Positions 54,434-63,481 of a stretch of DNA of 64,000 nt are shown here, piece by piece; within the stretch, counting starts at the first letter, position 1, and every line of letters starts with the position of its first letter. The stretch spans positions 186,001-250,000 of the forward strand of contig CAWHHZ010000001.1 in NCBI GenBank assembly GCA_963829355.1, given 5' to 3'. A model generated the notes under the pieces. It was given only the letters and a program-made list of their open reading frames with translations, ran no database searches and was not told the origin of the DNA. The translations under genes were made by a program, and so were the position numbers. Origin of the DNA: CAWHHZ01 sp963829355. Lineage in GTDB: Bacteria > Acidobacteriota > Thermoanaerobaculia > Gp7-AA8 > JAHWKK01.

Positions 54434-55027
54434 CTAACTGTCCAGCTCGACCGTCCAGTACGCCGCGTCGAGGAAGTTCTTCCAGACCTCCGGGAACTGC
54501 CGGCCCTGGTAGCGGTGGAGAGGGTGCCAGTTCGGCCGGATCGGTGGACGGCGCAAGTCCATGCCGCATTCGGACGGGAGCTTGTTACCCTTCTTGACAT
54601 TGCACTTGAGGCAGGCGCAGACGACGTTCTCCCACGTTGATCTTCCACCACGCGAGACCGGGATGACGTGATCGAGCGAGAGCTCGGCGGTCGAGAACTT
54701 CTTCCAGCAGTACTGACATCTGTTGCGGTCGCGGAGATAGATGTTGCCGCGCGAGAACTTCACTTCCTGCCGCGGGACCTTTTCGAACCGGAGAAGCTGC
54801 ACGACGTGAGGGACGAGAATCGCGCGGCTCGGTGTCGCGATCGCGTCGTCGGACGGCTGGACTGGAATGTCCTGCCAGTTGAGGAAGTCGTAGGTCGTGT
54901 AGTCCGGTCCCACCGCACGAACCTGACCCTTGTAGAGCAGCGTAATCGCGCGCTTTACCGAAGTGACCTGAATGGCCTGAAAAAACCGATTCAGAACCAG
55001 GACCTGTCCATCAAGGATATGACTCAC
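54434..55027 (-). CDS. HNH endonuclease family protein
   Basis: 197 aa from the GTG at 55027, preceded by GGAGGAGACC; the longer open frame upstream is not supported. The N-terminal half has VLVLNRFFQAIQVTSVKRAI and LYKGQVRAV, the usual opening of this family. The HNH part has CQYCWKKF, LSLDHVIPVSRGGRSTWENV and CLKCNVKKGNK (zinc and catalytic His/Asn). A common chromosomal family of unclear role, not evidently part of a mobile element here. Confidence 0.9.
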   Translation of the reverse strand: MSHILDGQVLVLNRFFQAIQVTSVKRAITLLYKGQVRAVGPDYTTYDFLNWQDIPVQPSDDAIATPSRAILVPHVVQLLRFEKVPRQEVKFSRGNIYLRDRNRCQYCWKKFSTAELSLDHVIPVSRGGRSTWENVVCACLKCNVKKGNKLPSECGMDLRRPPIRPNWHPLHRYQGRQFPEVWKNFLDAAYWTVELDS

Positions 55028-55066
55028 TTTGGTCTCCTCCGCGATTTTAGCAGAATAACAGTCCGA

Positions 55067-55093
55067 CGAGTCTGACATGTCCGACATGTCTGA
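55067..55093. repeat. small word palindrome TCTGACATGTCCGACATGTC
   Basis: Alternating GTCTGACATGTC/GACATGTCTGAC words in the gap between the HNH gene and the LVIVD-type gene; another short self-complementary word cluster. Confidence 0.5.
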
Positions 55094-55283
55094 CGCCCAA
55101 CCACCCCGGCATTGCCCATCACTTGAAAAATTCCCCGTTTTCGGCGATAGTGACTGCCGAGACTCGGAAGAACTGAGTCCGGGTGAGGTGTCCGTGGCGG
55201 ACAACCGATCCGGATTGTTAGTGTGTGAATCGTCCGGCGCCTGGGGCGCGGACGTTTTTTCGGGGTGGTTTTGGGAGGATACG

Positions 55284-56772
55284 ATGCGCTCAGTCTCTCG
55301 CGTTACTCTTCTGGTCGTTGCGTTGCTCGCGGTCGTGGTACCGCCGGCGATGGCAGACCATTTCGTGGCTGATTGCCCGCTGACATTCGTCGGCCAGGCG
55401 GACGCTGCTTCACAATACGGGCTGTCGCCGCACGGCGTCTTCAAGAACGGCTCGGTCATCTATGTCCTTCGCGGACAGGTGCTCCAGACCCTCGCGGTCA
55501 CCGACAGCGGTGAAGTCTCGGTCGTCCGGGAGGACTTCCTCGAGTCGCTCGCTGCGGACGATCCGGATGGCGGAACCGCCTACTCGAATGGTTATCTGTT
55601 CATCTCCAGCGGAGCCGGTCTCGAGATCTACGATCTGCGCAACACACGAGGCGGGGCTGCGGGACGCGCGCCCGTCAAGGTTTCCCAGACTCCCGCACCG
55701 CACTACGGGAAACTCGCCGTCCAGGGAAACGTTCTCGCCGGCCTGTTATCCGGCAACGAGTCTCCCCTGCATTCCGTCGGGATCGAGCCGTTGTTTTAAT
55801 TCGATCGATCTGTGGAGCATATCAGACCTCAGCGCTCCCGCAATGAGGAGCTCGATCTCCTCGGCGACGAGCAGCACATCGGGTTCAACGACATCGCATT
55901 CGCCAACGGCTACCTCTATTCGACGGGCATGAAGGGAACACATGCATTCGACGTGACGAATCCGGCCCTCCCGGGCACCGTCCGCGCCTATCCGACACAG
56001 GGACAGTTCCTGACGACGAACGGCCGCAACATTCTCGGAATTGGACAGGAGAGTCTGGTTGGGGTTTTCACGATCGGACCGGGACCCGACCTCTCATGGT
56101 TCTACGTTTACCACCTGCCGAATGCATTCAACCTGGCGAATCCGATCATGTTCCATCCGCAGGCATGGATTTCAGAGCAGCGCCTCGTGACGATGGTCGA
56201 TGAGAAGGATCCAATGACCGGGAAGCCGGCACGGACGATCGCCTTCGACGTCTTCGACTTCAGCATCTATCCGCATGACGGCTTCGATGATCGTCTTTAC
56301 GAGAATCGTTTCGTACGTCGATACGAACGAGGTCCTCTACAACCCATTGATGGTCGGGCCGTTCGTCTACGTGACCGGTGAGATGAGCGGGGTCCAGGTC
56401 TACGGCTCTTGCGGCGAGATCTCAGGAAAGATCGAGCTCGACAGCGTCACACAGCTCCCATGTGGCGGAGCCGAGATCCACGGATGGATTGCCGGGCAGA
56501 ACAAGATCTCGAATATCGAGCTGTTCATGGATGGCGAGTCTCTCGGATTCGCTTCGCTGACCCGCGAGCGCAAAGACATCAGCTCCAGCCGTCAGGTCTG
56601 GGGCTGGGCCATCAGTGTCAATCTCGATGACACAACAGAGGGTGAGCACGTCATGCGCGCGGTCGCCACGGATGCCGAGGGCAACGAGCGCCAGTTCGAT
56701 TCGATGGTCGCTCTCTTCCCCGGTCCCGATGAGGGCAACTGCAAGGCACGCCGCCGCATCACCGGGCGGTAA
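55284..56772 (+). CDS. secreted LVIVD/beta-propeller-type protein, frameshifted
   Basis: About 495 aa in at least three frame pieces; GGGAGGATACG precedes the ATG at 55284. Signal peptide TLLVVALLAVVVPPAMA. The repeat pattern 'NGYLFISSGAGLEIYDLRN', 'FANGYLYSTGMKGTHAFDVT' and 'GPFVYVTGEMSGVQVYG' is the LVIVD-like beta-propeller unit. Breaks lie near 55795 and 56275. The C-terminal part (56420 on) is a separate domain, CGGAEIHGWIAGQNKISNIE, WGWAISVNLDD, AVATDAEGNERQFDS, resembling an Ig-like Big domain. Probably cell-surface; function unknown. Confidence 0.65.
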
Positions 56773-56805
56773 TCGGACAGAGTCGAATACGATCTTCCCA
56801 GATCG

Positions 56806-56846
56806 AAGCCGCTGTCGGCCCTCACGGCTGACAGCGGCTTTTTTTT
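56806..56846 (+). terminator. intrinsic terminator after LVIVD-type gene
   Basis: AAGCCGCTGTC and GACAGCGGCTT pair perfectly around a 13-base loop, with eight T following. It ends the plus-strand gene 34 bases after its stop. Confidence 0.92.
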
Positions 56847-56991
56847 GTTGCGTCAATGAGTCATTGGATCTTTCGTCATGAAGGCGGTCATGTTGCGTTT
56901 GACGCGCGCGTTGTCGTGTCTCGGCGTTTCCATCCGCCGCCCTCCGGGTGGTACTCGTGACGGGCCGGAGAGCATGACGACCATCTCACCG

Positions 56992-57938
56992 TCACCAACG
57001 AACGTCGTTCCGCCCGACGGCGCGCAGCAGACGATAGCGCAACGTTCGCAGCTTCGGCCAGAGGTGATGATGCAGCGCTCCGAGCGCTCGACGATAGCCC
57101 TGTCGTGGCCTGAGCAACATCACAGCATGATACGAATGACCGCGGCGGAGCTCTTCGCGATCCCGTTCGATCAGCCATTGGAGACGATCCTCGCCCGCCG
57201 CAGCCCAGTCGATCACGGGGTAGAGCACCGAGAGAAGAGTGCCCCCGTAGTCGCGCCGTTCCTCGATCTCGAATGTTCTCAGCACTTCAGGAATGATCTC
57301 CGAGGATCGAACCGCCTCGGATGGGTCGTCTTCCTGAATCGGCAACTCCAGTCGCTGAGATCGTCTCGATTCGTCGGGAATCTTCTCGAACACCAACCGG
57401 TGGACCTCCAGCAATTTCTGATTCCAGTCGGTTCTGGAAGGGCCTACATATTCATCAAAGTAGAAGAAGCCTCCCGGTCTCAGAGGTCTTCCCGATCGCG
57501 AGGAACAACTTCTCCAGCGATGCGACATGGTGCAGCGCCTGATGGATAAAGACGGCGTCGTAGCGGCGACGCCGGGAGAAGGGGCTCATTGAAGTTCGAG
57601 GAGTAGTAGCTGATCCTGGCTGACATTCCGGCAGTGCGAGCCTCTCGCTGCGCTACTGCCAGCGATCCGACTGAACCGTCGAAAGCATCGACGTGCTCGA
57701 ACATCTCCCGCCGGATCAGATCGCGTTCCAATGCGCCGGTTCCACAGCCGATGCTGAGCGCACGCTCTCGTTTCTCGAGACCAATACGCTTCTGCAGAGC
57801 GTCGAGTGGCCACAGATGGGGAGTACCCGAGATCGACTCGTTGACATACTCCCGAACCTTCACCTCGGAGAGCCAGCTCGAATGAGTCGGCGCGACGACC
57901 TCCGAATCCCAGAAGCTTCCAGACTGCCCGACACTCAA
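56992..57938 (-). CDS. class I SAM-dependent methyltransferase, frameshifted
   Basis: About 315 aa with one break near 57585. A TTG start overlaps the pyrF stop as TTGA. First frame: HSSWLSEVKVREYVNESISG, RALSIGCGTGALERDLI (SAM motif I) and VDAFDGSVGSLAVAQREAR. Second frame: LRPGGFFYFDEYVGPSRTDW and DESRRSQRLELPIQEDDPSE, typical post-core motifs, and a basic C-terminus. Substrate unknown, probably a small molecule or glycan. Confidence 0.8.
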
Positions 57939-58636
57939 TGCGCACTCTCCGAGCGTTCATCCAGAATACGCCTTGCTGCTTCTGCGGGGTCGGGAGCCTG
58001 CGTGATCGGTCTTCCGATGACGAGATAATCGGCTCCGGCGCGCAGCGCTTCAGATGCGCTCATCGTTCTCTTCTGGTCTCCCGTCGCATCACCCGCGGCC
58101 CGAATTCCAGGGGTCACGATCAGGACGTCGTTCCCGAGATGCTCGCGGATCGTGCGGATCTCGTGAGGGGAGGCGACGACGCCATCGATGCCACTACGCA
58201 CACCGAGCGTCGCGAGCCGCAGGACGGTCTCGTGGAGCGTGCCGCTCATGCCCGTCTCGGCAAGCGACTCCTCATCGTGGCTCGTCAGAACGGTCACGCC
58301 GAGAATGCGGGTCGAGCTGCCGCGCGCTCCTTCGACGGCAGCCCGCAGCATTGCCGAACCGCCACTCGTGTGGACGGTGAGAAGCGAGACACTCAGTTTC
58401 ACCGCCTCCTGCACCGCGTGCAGGACCGTATTCGGAATGTCGTGAAACTTCAGATCGAGAAACACATCAATCTGCCGCTCCTGAAGCTCCGCCACGATCG
58501 AGGGGCCGTTCGCGGTGAATGCCTGGAGACCGACCTTCATCATCCCGACAATTCCTGTGAGCCGGTCCGCGAGCGAGAGGATCTCGTCGCGCGAAGAACG
58601 GTCGAGTGCAACGATGATCCGGGAGTGTTCGGGCAT
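57935..58636 (-). CDS. pyrF: orotidine 5'-phosphate decarboxylase
   Basis: 233 aa. It makes UMP. RIIVALDRSSRDEILSLADR, GMMKVGLQAFTANGP, VFLDLKFHDIPNTVLHAVQE (the catalytic Asp-x-Lys-x-x-Asp), LTVHTSGGSAMLRAA, IVTPGIRAAGDATGDQKR and YLVIGRPITQAPDP. Intact and full length. The gap to PolX (58637-58863) should hold divergent promoters; none is obvious. Confidence 0.97.
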   Translation of the reverse strand: MPEHSRIIVALDRSSRDEILSLADRLTGIVGMMKVGLQAFTANGPSIVAELQERQIDVFLDLKFHDIPNTVLHAVQEAVKLSVSLLTVHTSGGSAMLRAAVEGARGSSTRILGVTVLTSHDEESLAETGMSGTLHETVLRLATLGVRSGIDGVVASPHEIRTIREHLGNDVLIVTPGIRAAGDATGDQKRTMSASEALRAGADYLVIGRPITQAPDPAEAARRILDERSESAH

Positions 58637-58863
58637 GGCAGTTGATATTGTACGGGACCTGGTCGGATCGGTGCGGTAAGGTGTGTTTCCTCAGTCGTGA
58701 TATCGCGCCTGCAAAAAGACGACACTCCGGTCTGACGAATGCACGGGCTCTGCCGATCTGAGCACGCAGGTCACGGGCAGCTATGCTCATCGTCAGACTG
58801 TCTCACGTCGACCGATCCACGAGGCTGGTCTGAAATGCGCACACTTCGGTTCCGGGGAGATCT

Positions 58864-60600
58864 ATGAACAAAACGGAAGTTGCCGAGGCACTCGCTGAGC
58901 TGTCGCGATACCTGGAGATGAAGGGTGAAAACCGGTTCAAGGTCGGGGCGTACTCGCGTGCGGCGGACGCGCTCGAAGCTGCCGACGAGAATCTCGAGCT
59001 TCTGGTCGAGCAGGACCGGCTCACGAAGATCGAGGGGATCGGCAAGGGGACGGCTTCGGTCATCCGCGAGCTGGTGATGGAAGGCGAGTCATCGTATCTG
59101 GAAGAGCTGCGGTCGGAGTTTCCAGCGTCCCTGCTCGAGCTGGCGGACGTCAATGGTGTGGGTCCGAAGCGGGCGATGCAGCTGCACGCCGAGCTCGGCA
59201 TCGAGACAGTCGATGACCTCGAAGAGGCGATTCGTGAAGAGCGGCTCGCAAGCGTTTCCGGGTTTGGCGCAAAGACCGTCGAACGTGTTCGGAAAGGGAT
59301 TGCGACGTGGCGGAAGAGCCGGTCGCGTGTGCTCCTGCCGATGGCGCTCGAGCCGCGACGACGCTGAAGGAGCGGCTCGGATCGGTCCCGTCCCGTCGAG
59401 CCGCGTGGAGATCGCGGGCGAGGTGCGGCGCCGCGCGGAAACCGTCGGACGCATCGACGTCGTCGTAACGGCAAAGGACTGCGGAGGGCGGTCCGTGACA
59501 TTCTGGCCGCTGACCTGCCGGGGCGGTTCTCCAGCGAGTACTGGAGGTGTCGATCACCGGCACGATGCGGCCTTCGCTGCCGGTGCGGATTTCGGTCGTC
59601 GATCCAAAAGAGCGTCCCGTGCGGCTTCTCTGGGAGACAGGTTCCGATGAGTTCCTCGACGCGCTCGTGGACCATGCGAAGGAGCGGTCCATCGAGCTAC
59701 GGCCGGATGGGGTCCGCGTCGGGAACCGCGTCCGGCGACCTGAGGATGAGGCGGCGCTTTTCAAGTTGCTCGATCTCGCCGACATTGAGCCGGAGCTCCG
59801 GGAACGAAGCGCGGTGATCATTGAGGGTGCCGACGTCGACGGCATTGTGCGGCTCGGTGACATCCGAGGAACGTTTCATGTTCACACGACCTGGTCCGAC
59901 GGCAAGAACACGTCTCGAGGAAATGGTGCGGAGCTGCCGAGGAGATGGGATTCGAGTACGTCGGCATCTCTGATCACTCGAAGACGGCGAGCTATGCCGG
60001 CGGGTTGACGGAGAAGCGGGTCAGTGAGCAGCATGCAGAGATCAAGCGCGTCCAGAAGAGCAGCAAGATCCGGGTTTTTCGAGGAACCGAATGCGACATC
60101 CTTCCCGACGGCACGATGGACTTCGATGAGGAGACGCTGGCTTCGTTCGACTTCGTCATTGCTTCGGTGCATTCGAGTTTCTCGATGCCGCCGACGAGAT
60201 GACCGACAGGATTGTCCGCGCACTGTCGAATCCATGGGTCACATTCCTCGGACACGTAAGCGGCCGGAAGCTACTCATTCGAGACGGCTACTCCGTCGAG
60301 TACGCGCAAGATCTTCGAGGCTGCCGCGGCAGAGATGGTGTCCTGATCGAGATCAACGGACACCCTCGGCGACTTGATCTGGACTGGAAGCTCATGCGCG
60401 ACGCGATCGAGCGAGGAGTGCGGTTCGCAGATCAATCCTGACGCCCACTCGACGGAGCGCTCGAGCATGTGACGACGGGTGTGTGGCACGCGCGAAGGGG
60501 TGGTCGTCCCGCGCGATGCGGTTCTCAACACTGGCTCGGTCGAGGACGTCGAGAAGCACCTGGCAACCGGCGCGACGGGCGAAGAGCACGAGCGGCGTAA
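58864..60600 (+). CDS. X-family DNA polymerase/PHP protein (PolX), heavily frameshifted
   Basis: About 575 aa over at least five frame pieces; GGGGAGATCT precedes the ATG. The N-terminal domain is intact (58864-59360): NRFKVGAYSRAADALEAADE, LTKIEGIGKGTASVIREL, DVNGVGPKRAMQLHAELG, FGAKTVERVRKGI. Then VEIAGEVRRRAETVGRIDVV (palm metal site, normally GS-x-R-R...D-x-D), WETGSDEFLDALVDHAKER and the PHP domain GTFHVHTTWSDGKNT, GFEYVGISDHSKTASYAGGL, RVFRGTECDILPDGTMDF, GVLIEINGHPRRLDL, INPDAHST. It combines gap-filling polymerase and 3' exonuclease/phosphoesterase activities. The end at 60600 is approximate. Confidence 0.82.
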
Positions 60601-60639
60601 GAAGATGAGCTGCCCGCGATGGGGTGCTAGGGAGCTCAA

Positions 60640-60720
60640 GGAACGAGGAGGAGCTCGACGTTCTCGACCCCTGGTCGAGCTCGGGCTGTCATTCCGAGCA
60701 AAGCGAGGAACCTGGGCGGC
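60640..60720. repeat. REP-like region after PolX
   Basis: GAGCTCAAGGAACGAGGAGG recurs from the core of repeat copy C (about 21890). Then CTCGACC...GGTCGAG and GTCATTCCGAGCAAAGCGAG. It fills most of the 200 bases between the PolX end and the antiporter end. Confidence 0.7.
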
Positions 60721-60809
60721 GAACGGGCAGGCATCTTTTCTCTCCCGAATTCGGTGATGAGGACGGACCCGATCATTCCATCGTAGACGACCCCGGCCGA
60801 TGTCGGGCT

Positions 60810-62957
60810 TCAGTCTGCGTTGAACACGACCACGGGGCAAGGCGCGTGGTTGAGGATACGCTCCACCTTCGGACCGAGGAACAGCCGTTGCGAACCTGGT
60901 CGAAGGTCGGTGCCGAGAATGATCAGATCAACCGCTTCCTTCCTCGCCAGATCGAGAATCACCCGTTCCGCATCCCGGCCCACACGCACCTCTTCATCGA
61001 TGTTCGCAGAGATCGCCTCCCCCACCACCTTGAGATCGGAAACGATCTGACGGGCTGCTCCGAGCTGGCGCTGGAACAGGCTGTTATCGGGATCGAACGT
61101 GATCTGGCTCTGCTTCTGAACGACGTTCAGAAGAATGACCTTTTCTCCCTCACCGCGGGTCAGAGCAAAACCTACCTCCGCGGCACGTCGCGAGGGAAGG
61201 GTGCCGTTGGTCGGGACCAGCACCCGACTCCCGGTCCATTCTCCATGTTCCGCGCCACTGCGGATCACCATCGTCGGGCACGGCGAGACCCGAAGAAGAT
61301 AGTCCACCATAGGATTGAACAACACCCGCGACGAGCCCGCCTCCTCGGAGGCTCCGAGCAGCATCAGATCGTAGCCTTTTTCGGCCTCATCGAGAATGAG
61401 CTCCGAAGGAGAGGTCCCTTCCACGACTTTCTTCGAGAGCTCGACGCCGGGAAAGAGCTCACTGACCCGATCGAGGAAATCGACGCCCTTTCCTCGCTCG
61501 CCCGGCTTCGTCACCGTGAGGAGACTCAGCGCGATCGGACTCGCTTCCGACAGTTTCTGAAGGATCTTCGACTCGATGCGATACGTCATCGTCGAGGTGT
61601 CCCGGAGCCGGATGGGGAGCAGTACGCGGTGAATCGATGCGACGAGACTCTCCTCTTCCTTCTCCTCCTTCTGGAGGCGCTCGAGCTCCTCGTCCGAAGG
61701 AGTCACGTGCCTGAGCACCCATCGCAATGCGGTCGGCGCCAGCAGCGCGTTCGTCATCGCCATCAGAACGATGATCGAGAACATGTCACGGGAGAAGACG
61801 CCGAGGGAGAGTCCGATGGTTGCGATGATGATGTCCATCGCACCGCGTGTGTTCAACCCGGCGCTGAACGAAAGTGCGTACCAGTGATCTTTCCGTCCGA
61901 TGAGCCGGGCGCCGATATAGGTTCCGGTGCCCTTGGCGATGGCCGTGACAACGATGACCGTCGCTGCAAGACCGAGAAGGCGAGGCTCCATGAGATGCCT
62001 GAGGTCGACCTTGAGACCCGCGACCGCGAAGAAGATTGGAGCGAAAACGCCGAGGGCGATGCTCTCCAGCTTCTCCAGCGCGTCCTCCGGGAGTCTCCGC
62101 ATCTGCGAGAAAACGATCCCTATGATGAACGCTCCGAGCACCGCCTCGAGATGAAGCGCCATGCTGATCGCACCCCAGGCAAACATCAGGACGACGATGA
62201 ACGTCAGGTAACGGTCCGCTCCCGTGACTCGATCACCGACGAAGTCGATCAGCCGTTTCACGACCCAGCGGCCGACGGTGAGGCTGAGGATGATGAACGC
62301 GATGACGCTGCCAGCGTTCTGCGCGACGGAACCCGCGGTGATCTCGTGACCCGACGCGAGACCTGCAACGATCGAAAGTATGATCCAGCCGATCGTGTCG
62401 TCGCTCATGCCGGCGGCGATGAGAGTCTGGCCGACGTCGCGCCTCATCAGATTCATGTCCATGATCACCTTGGCGATCACGGCGATCGCCGAGATGGCCA
62501 TCGCGGTTCCAAGGAAAAGAGCGAATACCATCCGCTCTTCGGGGTTACCGAGAAGAGAGTCAGGCAGATTACGACCGAGAAAGAAGCCGCCGGTAAACGT
62601 GAGAATGATGCCGCAGAGCGATACCCCGATCGCGGTCTTTGCGTGTCGGCGGATCAGCGCAAGATCTGTCTCGAGACCCGTGATCAGCATCATGAACATC
62701 GCGCCGATGAGAGAAATCACTTCGAGGAGGTAGCCCTGGGTAGGAGTCTGCGGAACGATGTAGGCGCCCGCGGCCGGAACCATCGAAGAGAGAATGGACG
62801 GTCCGAGGAGGATTCCGGCGAAGATCTCTCCCACGACGGCCGGCTGGCCGAGCCGCTTCGAGACCTCGCCGAGCGCTCTCGCGGTGAAGAGCAATACCCC
62901 GATCTGGACGACGAGTCTCAGTACGTCTTCATGTGCTGCCGCGGTAAATGGTTCCAT
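60810..62957 (-). CDS. CPA2-type cation/proton antiporter with two C-terminal universal stress domains
   Basis: 715 aa. Residues about 10-415 are a 12-13-helix Na+/H+ (or K+/H+) exchanger: GQPAVVGEIFAGILLGPSIL, TGLETDLALIRRHAKTAIGV, FLGTAMAISAIAVIAKVI, GMSDDTIGWIILSIVAG with the ion-binding Asp pair, SFSAGLNTRGAMDIIIATIG. The C-terminal ~285 residues form two UspA-like domains, VLLPIRLRDTSTMTY and DLMLLGASEEAGSSRVLFNP, then RVLVPTNGTLPSRRAAEVG and DLIILGTDLRPGSQRLFLGP. The G-x2-G-x9-G nucleotide pattern is approximate. It follows the peroxiredoxin gene on the same strand by 66 bases, suggesting a stress-related operon. Confidence 0.92.
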   Translation of the reverse strand: MEPFTAAAHEDVLRLVVQIGVLLFTARALGEVSKRLGQPAVVGEIFAGILLGPSILSSMVPAAGAYIVPQTPTQGYLLEVISLIGAMFMMLITGLETDLALIRRHAKTAIGVSLCGIILTFTGGFFLGRNLPDSLLGNPEERMVFALFLGTAMAISAIAVIAKVIMDMNLMRRDVGQTLIAAGMSDDTIGWIILSIVAGLASGHEITAGSVAQNAGSVIAFIILSLTVGRWVVKRLIDFVGDRVTGADRYLTFIVVLMFAWGAISMALHLEAVLGAFIIGIVFSQMRRLPEDALEKLESIALGVFAPIFFAVAGLKVDLRHLMEPRLLGLAATVIVVTAIAKGTGTYIGARLIGRKDHWYALSFSAGLNTRGAMDIIIATIGLSLGVFSRDMFSIIVLMAMTNALLAPTALRWVLRHVTPSDEELERLQKEEKEEESLVASIHRVLLPIRLRDTSTMTYRIESKILQKLSEASPIALSLLTVTKPGERGKGVDFLDRVSELFPGVELSKKVVEGTSPSELILDEAEKGYDLMLLGASEEAGSSRVLFNPMVDYLLRVSPCPTMVIRSGAEHGEWTGSRVLVPTNGTLPSRRAAEVGFALTRGEGEKVILLNVVQKQSQITFDPDNSLFQRQLGAARQIVSDLKVVGEAISANIDEEVRVGRDAERVILDLARKEAVDLIILGTDLRPGSQRLFLGPKVERILNHAPCPVVVFNAD

Positions 62958-63023
62958 CTTGTTGAGCCTTCAGGCCTGGACGACTGCGCTGGACGCGCAA
63001 CAATACAACATCCACGCCCGGTT

Positions 63024-63458
63024 TCAGCCTGAAGATCGATAGCTGCAGGCGAGCTCGATGTGACTGTTGATGTCGCGCGCACTCTTCCGAACTGCGCCGA
63101 CTTTGCGATCACGTTCGATGATGAACGTCACCCGGCCGGCAAGCTTCAGCAGTGGCCACTTCACGCCGTACGTCGAAATGATCTCCGCTCCTGGATCGCC
63201 GACGAGAGGGAAAGGCAGGTCGAGCTCCTCCCGGAAGCGGTCGCTGACGTCCTGCCCATCAGCCGAAACCCCGACCACGTCAACCCCCCGCGCTACGAGA
63301 TCGTCATACTGCTCGCGAAACTCGCGAGCCTCCTTCGTTCAGCCGGGTGTGAACGCCTTCGGAAAAAAGAAAACCGCCACAGCCCCGCTCTCCAGCAACT
63401 CGTAAAGCGACGAATCGCCAATCGAAAAGTCGGGAGCCGCGTCACCAGTGGAGAGCAT
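63024..63458 (-). CDS. peroxiredoxin (AhpC/TSA, BCP-like) with in-frame TGA at the catalytic position; putative selenoprotein
   Basis: 144 aa if codon 40 (TGA, 63341-63339) is read as selenocysteine. ATG at 63458, then GDAAPDFSIGDSSLYELLES, VAVFFFPKAFTPG-Sec-TKEAREF, QYDDLVARGVDVVGVSADG, LDLPFPLVGDPGAEIISTYG and KLAGRVTFIIERDRKV. TPG-C-T-x-E-A is the peroxidatic motif of the thioredoxin-fold peroxiredoxins, with Cys exactly where TGA stands. The usual BCP resolving Cys five residues later is Arg here. Both sides of the TGA are homologous, in one frame with no other stop. A SECIS-like hairpin follows. If TGA were a stop the product would be a useless 39-residue peptide. Confidence 0.82.
63311..63338 (-). 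promoter_or_regulatory. putative bacterial SECIS hairpin directly after the TGA
   Basis: Reading the minus strand from the base after TGA: nine bases, then GCTCGCG, AGTTT, CGCGAGC. The 7-bp stem is perfect, and A-T at the loop ends can add an eighth pair, leaving loop GTT. The loop G lies 18 bases after TGA. Bacterial SECIS elements have a G in the first two loop bases, with the loop roughly 16-37 bases after UGA; this fits. Confidence 0.7.
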
Positions 63459-63481
63459 GTTGAAAGGATATCAGGCATCGG

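Noticed and set aside
60624..63032. 802-codon plus-strand open frame
   Set aside because: It is the complement of the antiporter gene; composition is His/Arg/Asp-rich as expected for an antisense frame, with no domain.
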